Of a stretch of DNA of 64,000 nucleotides, positions 12,356-22,784 are shown piece by piece. This DNA is from Panicum virgatum (Eukaryota; Streptophyta; Magnoliopsida; Poales; Poaceae). Both the position numbers and the translations under genes were made by a program. Each line of letters starts with the position of its first letter. Within the stretch, counting starts at the first letter, position 1. The DNA lies in contig NC_053138.1 in NCBI RefSeq assembly GCF_016808335.1, positions 55,272,951 through 55,336,950 on the forward strand, written 5' to 3'. Under the pieces are notes generated by a model, which was not told where the DNA came from, searched no databases, and saw only the letters and a program-made list of their open reading frames with translations.

Positions 12356-13793
12356 TGTAGCGAAAATGGTCTCTCATGCCATATTTCAATATAATGTTTT
12401 GGTGATTGATATAGACAACACAACACTTGGACTAACATGATTGTTAAGAAAACCATTCTCAGGCTTTTAGGTTCAAGTGATGACAAAGAGAAGATAGGTG
12501 TAGCTAGGCCCGAAGGAACAAGGATTGAGGCATTTTGCTATCATCGGTTAAACCGACGTAGGGCAAAATGAACTCACCGGTGCAATCACAGAGAAGGTCT
12601 GCGGGCTAGGGTTTTACACCGGATGAACCGACGCTACGGAAGTTATATACGTCGATACATTGGCAGATGAAGACCGAGGAAATTACATACACCGGTTGAA
12701 CCGATGATGCATCGGTCAATTGCATCGGTTCAGTTGTCCAGAGAGGTGGTTTTTGGAGGAACATGAAGAAGTTACACTCACCGGTTAAACCGACGCTAAT
12801 ATTACATACACCGGTTGATTACATCGGTTAAACCGGCGATACACCGGTTGATTGCTAACGGCTAGTTTTTCAATTAGCAGTTTACATACACCGGTTGAAC
12901 CGATGGTGGCTTTTGGGGTACGTCGGATTAACCGGCGTTACGCAGTTTTCTGGCAGCTTTTCTCCAACGGCTATATTTGCTTATACTGCCTATATATACC
13001 CCAAAGGCCGGGTCATTTGAGAGTGCTGGAGTTCAAGGAAGTATACAAGAGCTAAAGATCATCTCCAACCACCATAGAGCTTCATTGTACATCATATAGG
13101 CTTAAGCACACTTGTGAGAGTGCTTAGTGCTTGTTTAGGCTTAGTTCTTGAGAGAACTAGCTTGAGAGAAAGACTTGCTGCGGCAAGCATCTTGTGTACT
13201 CGTCGTGTGACCCTCCGACTTTGTGCGGGGAAGGAGGCCCCTACTTGGTGTTAAAGCTCCAAGATAGTGAAGACGGTGCCGTGGTGACGCTTCTAGATAA
13301 ACGGTGGCGGTGACCTCGTCTTTGTGACTTGGCGTCACTTAGCCTTTGCTTGTCGGGAGCCTTGGAGGCGTGGCAAGACGGTGATTAAGCGAAGAGACTC
13401 GGCATCACACTTGTTCTTTGTGAGCAAGTGGTCGTGGACGTGGGGAGGGACTTTGGTGTCCTAACCGAACCACGTTAAATCGTGTGTCTTGGTGTCTTCA
13501 CGGGAGTTTGCATATCCTCTCCCTTACCGCTTTACTTACCGCATTACGTTTCCGCATTTACTCTTTCTTGCTTACCTTTACTTTCCTAGTTAGTTTGATT
13601 AGGATTGGCTATAGGTTGCAAGTCTTTTGGGGCAAGTAGAGGGTAGCATAGATAAACCTAAGTCACAACTAGCATGTGTAGGACGTGTTAGGTTTATCTT
13701 ATGCAAGAAGTTTGAGCCCTAGGATAAAAAAGCGATTAGCGACCCTATTCACCCCCTCCCCCTCTAGGGTCGGACACCCCGGTGATCCTTACA
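12356..13793 (+). mobile_element. Solo LTR inserted in copia RNase H, ACAGC target duplication
   Basis: 1438 bp with TGTAGCG at one end and CCTTACA at the other (TG..CA). It is flanked by the 5-bp direct repeat ACAGC at 12351-12355 and 13794-13798. Removing the insert and one duplication restores the conserved copia text KQKVVAL-STCESEYIA. There is no internal coding region, so it is a single LTR left after unequal recombination. It contains a TATA box (12990-13000) in the plus orientation and more than ten ACCGGTT/AACCGATG-type motifs upstream of it. It is related to the LTR at 63033-64000. Long LTRs with this start resemble SIRE/Maximus-type copia elements, but the class is an inference. 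Confidence 0.9.
12990..13000 (+). promoter_or_regulatory. TATA box of the solo LTR
   Basis: CTATATATACCCC lies after the motif-rich U3 part. The same core, preceded by TCTGGCAGCTTTTCTCCAACGG-type sequence, is kept in the right-edge LTR (minus strand, about 63745-63760). Confidence 0.7.
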
Positions 13794-16700
13794 ACAGCGC
13801 CACCACCTTCTGCTTCAGTGACTGCCAAGCCACCGGTGCGGTTCCAAGGGAGACGAGCACACCTGTGGTGCTCTTCCGTCCATCCACATCTCCAGCCATA
13901 TCCGCATCGCTGAATGCCGTCAGCTGAAGCCCGCCATGCCTGGGGAAGACGACGGCCATGTCCAGAGAGCCCTGGACGTAGCGCAGCACCCGCTTGACCG
14001 CTGTCTAGTGGTCCTCCCGTGGGTCTTCGAGAAAACGGCTCACATACCCGACTGCGAACGTGATGTCCGGCCGCGTATGCGTCAGCCACTGCAGCCCGCC
14101 GACGATGCTCCAGTAACGCGTTGCGTCCACCCTCGCCGCCGTGCTGTTCTTCGACAGCTTGATCCGCTCCTCCATTGGCGTCGCCATGGGCTTGCAGCCC
14201 ATCATCCCGGCCTGCTCCAGCAGCTTGAGCGCATAGGCGCGCTGGCCCAGCTTGATGGAGTCCCTCCCCTGCTTTACCTCGATGCCGAGGTAGTAGGAGA
14301 GTGCGCCGAGATCGCTCATCTTGAAACGAGCCGCCATCTCGCATTTGAACGCTTCAATGTCCTGCGCCCGAGCTCCGGTGACGATCAGGTCGTCCATGTA
14401 CATGCCGACGATGAGCTCTTCCTTCCCCCGTCGTCGTGTGTACAGCGCATGCTCGGTGGCGCAGCGTGCGAACCCAAGCTCACCCATGGTGGTGTCGAGC
14501 TTGGCGTTCCACGCCCTGGGAGCTTGGCGCAGCCCATACAGAGCCTTCTGCAGCCGGAGCACCTTGTGCTCTGCCCCCGGCACCGCGAAGTCCGGCGCCT
14601 GCTTGACGTAGACCTTCTCCTCCAGGTCGCCGTTCAAGAACGCCGATTTGACGTCGAGGTGATGGACCTGCCAGTCCTTTGCCGCCGCAAGAGCTAGCAG
14701 CAACCGCACCGACTCCATCCGAGCCACCGGTGCGAACACCTCCTCGAAATCAATCCCTTCACGCTGCACAAAACCACGGGCAACGAGCCGAGCCTTGTGC
14801 TTGACAATGGTGCCGCGTTCGTCCCGCTTTACCTTGTAGACCCATTTCAGGCCAATCGGCCGGCATCCCGCCGGCGGATCGACCAGCTCCCAGGTGCGGT
14901 TGTCCTCGATTGACCGCATCTCCTCCATCATGGCCTTCCGCCAGTCCGTGTCACGCTCCGCAACCGCGAACGTGGCCGGCTCCTCCGCGCTCATGAGCAT
15001 GAGCTCTGGATCGGTGAGACGCGAGGCCAGCCCCGACAGCTCTGCATCACCGATGACGTCGTCCACTCGCCTGAATCGGAGCTCCTCTGTGTCGTGGTAG
15101 GCATCCACGAACTCCGAGTAGGAGGACGGGGGAGATGCGAACTCAGGATCCGCCGCCGCTGTCGGGGTCCCCTGTTCTGGAAAAACAGGGGACGCTGAAC
15201 TCGCCGCGCCAGGACTTGGCGAAACCTCCGCCGTGCCAGGACTTGGAGGCTCCACCGCCTCCGCTTCTGGCTCCTGCGCTGCCTCCTCTGCGCCACTCCG
15301 GCGCTCGATCACCAGCTGCTCGACGACGAATTCGCCCGTCAAGCCGCCGCCGGACCCCTCTGCTTCCCCTGCCGCGGGCGTGCTCCAACTCCATGCCGCC
15401 ACCTCGTCGAAAATGACATCCCGGGACACCACCACCTTCCCCCGGGCTGGGTCGTAGAGCCGATAGGCCTTCGTCCCATCTTCATAGCCCAGGAACACCA
15501 TCTTGGTGCTCCGATCTTCAAGCTTCCCAAGGCCTGGCTTGACGGTCTTCACATGCCCGATGCAGTCGAACGTGCGTAGGTACGAGACGTTTGGCTTACG
15601 CCCATACCACGCCTGATACGGCGTCATCCCCTTCAGGGCCTTGGTCGGTGAGCGGTTCAAGATGAACACCGCCGTGCTCACCGCCTCGCCCCAGAATTCC
15701 GCCGGCATCGCCTTCGCCTTCATCATCGAGCGTGCCATCCCAATGATGGTTTGATTTCGCCGCTCGACTACGCCATTCTGCTGTGGCGAATATGGTGCCG
15801 TCAGTTGACGCGCCACTCCCTCTCCTGCGCAGTAGCTGGCGAATTCCACCGCTGTGAACTCGCCGCCACGGTCGGTTCTGAGGACGTGCAGCCTCTTCCC
15901 GGATTCCGCCTCTGCCCGCGCCTTGAAGCGCCTGATGGCCTCCGCTGCCTCATCTTTGCTCGTCAGGAGCTGCAGCCACATATACCGACTGCAGTCGTCC
16001 ACGAGCAGGAGGAAGTATCTCCGACCACCATGCGTCGTCGGCGTGATGGGCCCGCACAAGTCCCCGTGGACCAGCTGGAGCACCTCCTGTGCCTGGTACT
16101 TGGCCGCCTTTGGGAACGGCAGACGCCTCTGCTTCCCGGCCAAGCAGCTGTCGCAGAGCTCGTCGACGTGCTTGATCTGCGGCAGCCCGGTCACCATCTT
16201 GCCCAGGCGTCCAAGCGCCTCAAAGCTCAAGTGGCCGAACCTCCCATGCCACAGCCATGGTTCCTCCGTGCACGCCGCCGCGAGACACACCGGCTGCTCC
16301 ACCTTCAAATCCAGGAGATAAAGCCGGTTACGGGAACGTGTTACCTTGGCGAGAAGACGTCGTTCCCGGTCCCTGATGCTTAGTACTCCGGCCTTGACGA
16401 GCACCTCCGACCCGTGCTCATCCAGCTGCCCCAAGCTCACAATGTTTGAGCGCAGCTGGGGAATGTAATACACTTCCTGGAGTGCACGGTGCTCGCCGTT
16501 GCGGCACCTGAAGAGGACCGTGCCCTGCCCGCGGATGATGACCCGCGAGCCATCGCCGAACTTGACCGTCCCGGTCTTGCTTTCGTCGAGGTCAGAGAAG
16601 GCGGCCCTCCTCTCCGTCATGTGGTTGCTGGCCCCAGAGTCCAGGTACCACCTCTGCTCTAGCTCGTCGCCGACCGTGCCCAGCAACACCCGCGCCTCTG

Positions 16701-16826
16701 GCTCGTCAAGGTTGACGGGCTGCGGCGCAGTCCTCTGCTCCGTGTCCGCCTCCTCTGCTTCGCCATCCTTCAGCGCGCAGTACTGCGCCATCAACAGCGC
16801 GTGGTCGTCGTCGCTCTCTTCTTGAG

Positions 16827-17708
16827 CTAGGTGGGCCCCTCCTTCTTCTCTTTCCGTTCCGGGCACTCCTTAGCCCAGTGCCCGATCTTGCCGCACTTGC
16901 GGCAGGCATCGGGGTCGAAGTTCTTCTTCTTTTTCCCCTTCCCGCGCGGATTCCCGCACGCCTTGTTGCCGCCGGCATACCCGCCGCGGCTTGAGTTCTC
17001 CCCGGTCCGCCGCTTCATGCGCGCGTTCCACTCCTCCTCAGTGAGCAGCAACTTGCCGCTCTCCTGCCTCCGCTCCAGCGGCGCATCAGAACGCCCTTCG
17101 GCCAGGCGAAGTCGACCGACGACGTCCTCGAGCGAGACCTGATCCAGGTCCAAGGTGGCCTCGATTGTAACCGCCATCTGGCTGTACTTGGCCGGGCACG
17201 CGCGGAGCAGCTTGCAGACGACGTCCTCCTCCTCCAACTTCTTCCCCAGCGTTGCCAACTGGCTTGCCAACGACTGGAGTCGGAGCGCAAAGTCCTCCAC
17301 AGCCTCGCCGTGGCGGAACTTCAGGTCGTCGAAGTCCCTGCGCAGCTGCTGCGCCTTGGCCCTCTTGGCTCGATCCGAGCCAACTCGGAATGAAGCCAGC
17401 ATGTCCCACGCCTCCTTCGCCGTCTTCTTGTTGCCGATGGCCTCGTGGAACTCTGGTGGCGTGGATGACAGTAGTGCGTCCATGGCCTGGACGTCTTCAT
17501 CCTCTTCTTTGGTGCCGACTTCCACGGCCGTCCAGAGCTTGCGCGCCTTGAGCCGCCACTTCATCAGCACCACCCACTCGCCATAGTTGGTGCGAGTGAG
17601 CTGCGGCCAGTCCCGCGAGCTCGTCTCCCGCACCGTCCTGATCACAACCTCCGAGACATCCTTCCCCTTGTCGCCTGCACTGGACGCCGGGGAGTTTTCG
17701 CCAGCCAT
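16827..17708 (-). CDS. gag: Copia Gag polyprotein with CCHC zinc knuckle
   Basis: Open frame of 293 residues from ATG 17708 to a stop at 16827, beginning 32 bp from the primer site. Residues about 30-225 are the copia Gag core (NYGEWVVLMKWRLKARKLW; AKEAWDMLAS; RLQSLASQLATLG; LLRACPAKYSQM). A basic KGKKKKN stretch follows, then the knuckle CRKCGKIGHWAKEC (CX2CX4HX4C), which packages RNA. In related elements gag and pol are one frame. Here gag ends eight codons or so after the knuckle, while pol continues one base out of register. That suggests a single-base loss in a G-rich stretch near 16840 rather than programmed shifting. The Gag itself is intact and could be translated. Confidence 0.9.
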   Translation of the reverse strand: MAGENSPASSAGDKGKDVSEVVIRTVRETSSRDWPQLTRTNYGEWVVLMKWRLKARKLWTAVEVGTKEEDEDVQAMDALLSSTPPEFHEAIGNKKTAKEAWDMLASFRVGSDRAKRAKAQQLRRDFDDLKFRHGEAVEDFALRLQSLASQLATLGKKLEEEDVVCKLLRACPAKYSQMAVTIEATLDLDQVSLEDVVGRLRLAEGRSDAPLERRQESGKLLLTEEEWNARMKRRTGENSSRGGYAGGNKACGNPRGKGKKKKNFDPDACRKCGKIGHWAKECPERKEKKEGPT

Positions 17709-17740
17709 CGTTCAGCCGCTGGGCTAGAACGACACCGTAC

Positions 17741-17753
17741 GGCTCTGATGCCA
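17741..17753 (-). other. Primer binding site (initiator Met-tRNA type)
   Basis: Minus strand TGGCATCAGAGCC, two bases after the end of the 5' LTR. It differs by one base from the TGGTATCAGAGC site usual in plant copia elements. Confidence 0.9.
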
Positions 17754-17755
17754 CT

Positions 17756-18137
17756 TGTTGGTCCCTGCAATCAAGGGCCAGGTAAGCAACCTGGTCACCT
17801 TCCTCTCCCTCTCCTTAGCTCCAAGGTAGAAGAAGAGCTGAGCTCTTCTGCACACACATACACTCTGCTGTCTGCTCTTTGCGCTGGCTGAGAGCTGAAC
17901 ACTAGAATGTGGCAAGAATGAACTGTCTTTTCTTATTGCATTGCATTCATATTTATACACCATTGCTACCTACTCTAAGGTGCTACCAGTTATGGCTAAT
18001 AACTTCTATCACTATCTGAACATTAGTGGCCTAGAGCCATAAGTCAACAAAGGCTGCAAGTCAACAAAAGCTGCTAGCAAACTGCAGACTTCCTTGACCT
18101 AAATCAGAGAAGAGACAGCTGCAGATTAAGTCTTACA
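17756..18137 (-). repeat. Copia 5' LTR (right copy)
   Basis: 382 bp with TG..CA ends, followed by the GAGAG target duplication at 18138-18142. Partner of 11598-11985. Confidence 0.95.
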
Positions 18138-18365
18138 GAGAGCTGCAGCAAGGAAGAACAAGTAGTTTGAGGTGTCTGACGAGATCAGAAACATCTTGCT
18201 ACTCTAGCCATTGCCTTGATGGAAGAACAAGCAGTTTCAAACCCGCGTGATGGTTCTCTCCTCCTACAAGATGTTTCTGCGGCAGCCCCGCCGACCCTCC
18301 TCCTCGCTCGCGCGACGGCGGCTCGCCGGTGTCCCGCTCTCTGGTCGCGGCGGCAAGGGCAGTGC

Positions 18366-18862
18366 GGCCTCCTACAGGCGCTGGGCGGCCGGCCGTCGGC
18401 CTCCCGTTCGGCAGGGCCGACGCCCCCTCGCGCGGCGGCCGCTGCAACCTGCGACGGGCCGCACCTCCCACGGCGGCGACGGGCTCGGCGGACTCTGCAC
18501 CAGCTCGCTCCTGCCCTCTGCGTTCGGCGGCGGCGCGGACGGCGGCGACTCGTTCACGCCTCGCCCTGTTGCCCCGGCGGCCGGCCCCATACTCTCCTCG
18601 CGCGGCGGTCAGCCGACTCCTCACTCGCGGCGGGACGCCGGGGCTGGCGGCCTCCTGCAGCGGCAGCCCGCCTCCCAAGCGGCAGGCGGCGGGATTCGCG
18701 AGCGGCGAGGTCGAGTTGGGCGCGAGCTGAGTGAAAACGGCAGCATTACGCCGTTACTGCGTTAGCGTTAGATTTTTGGGCGCGAGCGGTGTACATCCGT
18801 CAGAAAACGGAACCTCCTGCGGGCCGCCGGCTCAGAAGCGTTGGATTTGATTTCAACAACCA
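18366..18862 (-). repeat. Right inverted-repeat arm
   Basis: Reverse complement matches the left arm over its outer 90-100 bases and again near its inner end. It is about 235 bp longer because of extra GC-rich sequence. Long frames inside (for example 18216-18734) are low-complexity Arg/Ala/Pro-rich and are not considered genes. Confidence 0.65.
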
Positions 18863-21800
18863 GGATGAGCCGCATGTCACACCTTGACATGCCATAGGCA
18901 ATTCAGTAATTTTATAGAACACCCCTCCAAATTTTTAATAATCAACCTGCACTCCTATAAAGTTGAAGATGTACAACATATTGTTATGAATTGGTGACAT
19001 ACGGTGAATCAGGATTTAAAGTTAGGGTGATACAACAAAGCAAAAAAAAAAATTACATACCACAATAGCTTAGTAAACTGTCTTAGCAATCCTGCAATAA
19101 AATGATGCAAGACGTTACAAATTGCAATAAGTAATTTCTAATTTATCATGGGTGTGTTTGGAGAACTAGCTCTTGGCTATTTGGGCCAGAGCTATTTAGC
19201 CCAAACAAATAGCCTTTTGGCTCATAAAGTATTTTTCCTATCATTTGGCTGCCACCTTTTCAAGAGAGAGTGAGAGAATCAGTGGGGCTAACCCAAAATA
19301 GCCAAAATAATTATCTGTTGGATGGTATAGTTTTTCAAGATGGACTATTTGCAAATAGCCAAGAACTAACCCTCACATTTGGAAAGTTTGGACTATTTTG
19401 GGCTAGAAGGGGTGGACTGTAAATAATTCCTAGGATCCAAACATACCCCATGATTAATTTGGCTACCAATCTAGAATTAACATGTAAGAACAGCATTTTT
19501 TTTAGTCAGCAACAAGCTAATTTACCTCCATAGCTGTGGCAGTGTGGCTCCATTCAAACTTGCACCTTGGCACCTTACAGTTGCAGCACGTAGCTTGGGC
19601 CTCCGTGCGGCTGTGCCCTCCACGGCTCCACAGACGCTCGCCGGCCACCGACAGCGTACTCCCAATTGGGCTGCCCATTCAAATGCCAAAAAATAATCTA
19701 AATACATCTTAGGCCACGGCCTAACCGCCCCACACTCTAGATCCGCTCATGTTATATTTCACATCACATCTTCAATCTTAATCCTTATGTCAGTATTATA
19801 TATATACTCTTCCACTTAACTCTGTAGGCGAGCAATCAACCACTTTATAGGATTTTTAGGAGTTGAAAAACCCACAACGGACACTGCATCATGATATATT
19901 TATTTGCTTGGTCATGCGCCTGTATTGGATTAAATCTCATCATATTTACCTCATATTCCTATTAATTGTTACCGATCTAATTGTAACCGCGGTTGTTATT
20001 GCCTCTTCTAGAATCAGTAATAACCATACAAAAAGGCAAATATTTACTCAAACTTTAAATTATCACCATTTAATCAATTTCAACATTACCTTCTCCGAGA
20101 GACAAAGTGCAGAAGCGTTAGCTTTCTGTTGTTTAAAGTAACACTATGTCCTCTTATCCTTGCCCTATCATAACTTTTTAATTTGCCTTCCTAGCTCTGT
20201 TCCACATGTGTGCGCCTTACCTTCAGCATTGGCCATGCTTTATATTTTTGTAGAGAGTCCAACATTCCAATTTGTGAAACTATACTAAGCTGCCATTAAT
20301 TTGCTCTGTTATGTTTTCTGTTCAATCACCTACTTGTTTGAGTCTATCAATTGAATCTTAATATGATTGTTTAAGAAAAATATGATGTCATATTTGTTGA
20401 TTAGGCTCTAAGCCTAAGTTTGGGTCTTTGGAACCAGCAGGGTCACTTCTTGATGGTAGCAAGCACGGGCAGCATAAGATGTCACCGGTGTTATCATTCT
20501 ATATTTTTTTAGGAAAAGCTATAATTGTTTATTCAGATTATCATTAGACAATATTTATATATGTGTATGTGATTTCACCAGATATAAGATATGGCAACGC
20601 CTTGAGTATGCTATGAAGTACTTATAAACTGGTTTTTTTTGTCTGCAGCACACCATGAAAATGTGGTTTTGTACACCGCACATCGTCAAATTTGATTTAG
20701 TATCCAGCACATCGTGAAATAATTCTTTGGTCGTGAGGAAGGTAGTCGCTCCCAACAACGCACCTGATCGCCTGCGAGAAATTGATCGAATCTTGGGATG
20801 ATCTTGGTCGCTTCTTGGGTGTTCTTGGTCTTGTTTTGGTCAAGAACCCAAGAATCTCGTTCGCGATCGAGTTTGTTCGGTTCTTACTTTATTTTGTCTT
20901 TGTTTCAAACTCCCAATGCACGAGTGTGGCAGCGCTTGGAGCCTGGCCGTCGCCGGCGAGAGAATTTGGGTTTTTGATCATCATGTCCTGACTTGCTTTC
21001 TTTCTTTTCTTTCATGTTGTTGGTCGAAGAGATCGATCCGCGGCGGCGGTCGCCGACGACTCAATCAGTTGGTGCGAGACTTGGAGGACGAGGTAGGGGC
21101 GCTCGAATCCTTCTTTCCCAACTCACAATGCAGTTTCGTATTTCTTGGTCTTGCTTGTGAACCATGAGTTGCTAACTTGTATGGTGGCTGCGGGGTTTTG
21201 CCTCTAGTGGCGGCACTAGTGCAAGTGATCCGCGAGAGGACCGCCGCCAGTGTTAAGCGGAGACCAATCGACCGGTGCGGCGGGCGGGACAAGCGGCCGG
21301 CCGGCTAGCGAGGGCTGTCGGGTGCCGCACGACGCCATTAGAACAGGGAGTACCTTCCACTCCTTTCTTTGTTTGTTTGCTCCTTTGTTTCTTTCTTTCT
21401 TGCTCGCGTTTGTTCGTTCTCCTTCTGCTATGCCATCGGGTTTCGGGTGGTTTGTGGACAGACACCTGGAGCGCGATGCAATAGTTCATGCAGTTCGAGG
21501 CAATGTTCAAAATAGCAGGCTAGAGGCACCGTTATAACTCAGTCTTTGAGAGAGTCCTGTCGCCAACTGGATGGGCGACATGCACCCTGTCGCCCATTAG
21601 GGGGGCGACATGCACCCATTTTTGAAAAGTTTCATATTCGGCATATATTTTTGAAATTTTGTTTTTTTAATATAAAAATGAAAAAAGCGCACTACGCTGC
21701 CCCTTATTAGCCCACCACCAAGAACGAAGGGTGTACTTAAATGAAAACACACCTAAAGAAGGCAGGCAGCAGCCCTTTGGTAACAAATTGTATACGGGGA

Positions 21801-22784
21801 AGGCCCAATAGCCCATTTGTAATGCGCCAAATTCCAGCCCAAGTCACAGCACTGCAACACAGTCGTCGTCAGCTCCGCTGTGGTTGGTTGGATGTTGTTT
21901 TGATGGTTCAGATTAAAATTTGCATAAAAAGACTGGTTTTCATCTAATATATTCTCCTCGTAATGAAAGGTGAGGAGAGGAGGTGGCCCTTCTAAAAGAG
22001 GATGTTTGGCAGGCACTCCACAGCCCTCCGAAACTATTTGACCGTTTGCATCCTTCGCACAACCCTCAAATAATTGCACGAATCCAATTAACCCTTGTTT
22101 ATAATTTGCATTGAACGCATAATCAAGCAGATGATGCGTATCTCTCCTGTTTTATAACCAAGTACAATTTTGGAGAACCTATTAGGATTCTTTACAAAAT
22201 ATCCCACACTAAAAAACATTTGTTCCACGTTAAACGGAGAAGAATCCAAGCAATCAAAACTCCTGATCAATTTTATACAAAATCACACAGCAATCAGAGG
22301 ACTGAGCTCCAACGGGTTCCAGAAATCGACTATGGACAAGGTAAACCAAAACATAAAACAGTACCCATGGCACCAGACAAGTAACATCCATGACCATAAG
22401 TAAAACCAGCTCTCCATGGTAATTAAACCCTGTACCTAATCCAAAATCACAACACTGGCCTCAACACGCCCCGCACCCAATCTGCCGGCACATACAGCCC
22501 AGGATAAATAGTACAAAACGGGGCACTAATATACACCTACTGGATGAGGTCCAGCTAGGGCCGCCGCATGTCGCTGTGAGTTGTAATTGAATCAACATAC
22601 AAATGGGAAGGAAAATTGGGGTTACTAAAAACAAGCAATGGTGATTACAATAACTACAGCTATAGTTGAGGTTTTGCTTGGTCTGCTTTCATGCTTTCCC
22701 CCAATTGTCCGCAAACCAGCTTGGGTGTTTCTTCTTGAGTAACCTTATGCAGGCGCTGATGGGTATGTTCATTAATGAGGCTTG
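18863..22784. other. Gene-free spacer
   Basis: No supported coding region. It contains one MITE (19150-19448). Near 21560-21620 there is a short degenerate repeat GGGCGACATGCACCC / GTCGCCCAT in both orientations. Otherwise it is AT-rich unique-looking DNA. 20780-21540 has a GC-richer stretch resembling a 5' leader or dead promoter, but no protein was recognised. The last 200 bp should hold the 3' UTR of the auxilin-like gene. Confidence 0.5.
19150..19448. mobile_element. MITE with GGGTGTGTTTGG / CCAAACATACCC ends
   Basis: About 299 bp with 12-bp imperfect terminal inverted repeats and a 3-bp flanking repeat CAT on both sides. The interior has repeated TTTGGGCTA / TAGCCAAA words. Member of the broad 'TGTTTGG' MITE group seen elsewhere in the window. 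Confidence 0.65.

Larger units (their letters stand above)
12007..16866 (-). pseudogene. pol: Copia pol: protease, integrase, reverse transcriptase, RNase H (broken)
   Basis: Seen on the minus strand. Protease motif DSGASNHM comes first, then the GAG-pre-integrase region (WLWHGRFGHLS; CDSCLAGKQ) and the integrase core (VHGDLCGPI, LRTDRGGEF, SPQQNGVVERRN). The reverse transcriptase has KWVYKVKRDERG, HHLDVKSAFLNG and active-site YMDD. RNase H has DADMAGD, then STCESEYIAAA, ending MDEVQG at 12007. The frame from 16866 runs to a TAG at 14005, where related elements have Trp (EDH-W-TAVKRVLRYVQG). It continues to 13794, is interrupted by the solo LTR (12356-13793) and resumes at 12355. Pol is offset by one base from gag, so a fused polyprotein is not encoded as it stands. 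Dead copy. Confidence 0.93.
11598..18137 (-). mobile_element. Ty1/copia LTR retrotransposon, defective, GAGAG target duplication
   Basis: Complete structure on the minus strand. LTRs of 388 and 382 bp both have TG..CA ends. The 5-bp duplication GAGAG lies at 11593-11597 and 18138-18142. A tRNA-iMet-type primer site adjoins the right (5') LTR and a purine-rich tract adjoins the left (3') LTR. The gene order gag-protease-integrase-RT-RNase H is that of copia. It is inactivated by a gag/pol frame break, a nonsense codon at 14005-14007 and a solo LTR inserted in RNase H. By eye the LTRs differ at about 8 positions plus one 6-bp gap, about 2 percent. Confidence 0.95.
11123..18862. mobile_element. 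Candidate Pack-MULE-like element, split by a copia insertion
   Basis: Two diverged inverted arms (11123-11384 and 18366-18862) face each other. Both start with the same outer 24-25 bases (GTTGAAATCAAATCC..) and share later blocks (TCTAACGCTAACG, CCGTTTTC, CCCGTCGCAGGT, a GAGGCCG end). Between the left arm and the nested copia lies a fragment of a nucleotide-sugar transporter exon. GC-rich TIR-bounded elements carrying host gene pieces are called Pack-MULEs. No convincing 9-bp target duplication was found outside the arms. An inverted duplication of ordinary DNA remains an alternative. Confidence 0.5.

Noticed and set aside
18199..18765. Overlapping GC-rich frames on both strands
   Set aside because: Low-complexity Arg/Ala/Pro sequence within the inverted-repeat arm, no recognisable protein.
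20782..21540. Possible gene with GC-rich leader
   Set aside because: Frames are short and inconsistent between exon-like blocks, with no conserved motif.
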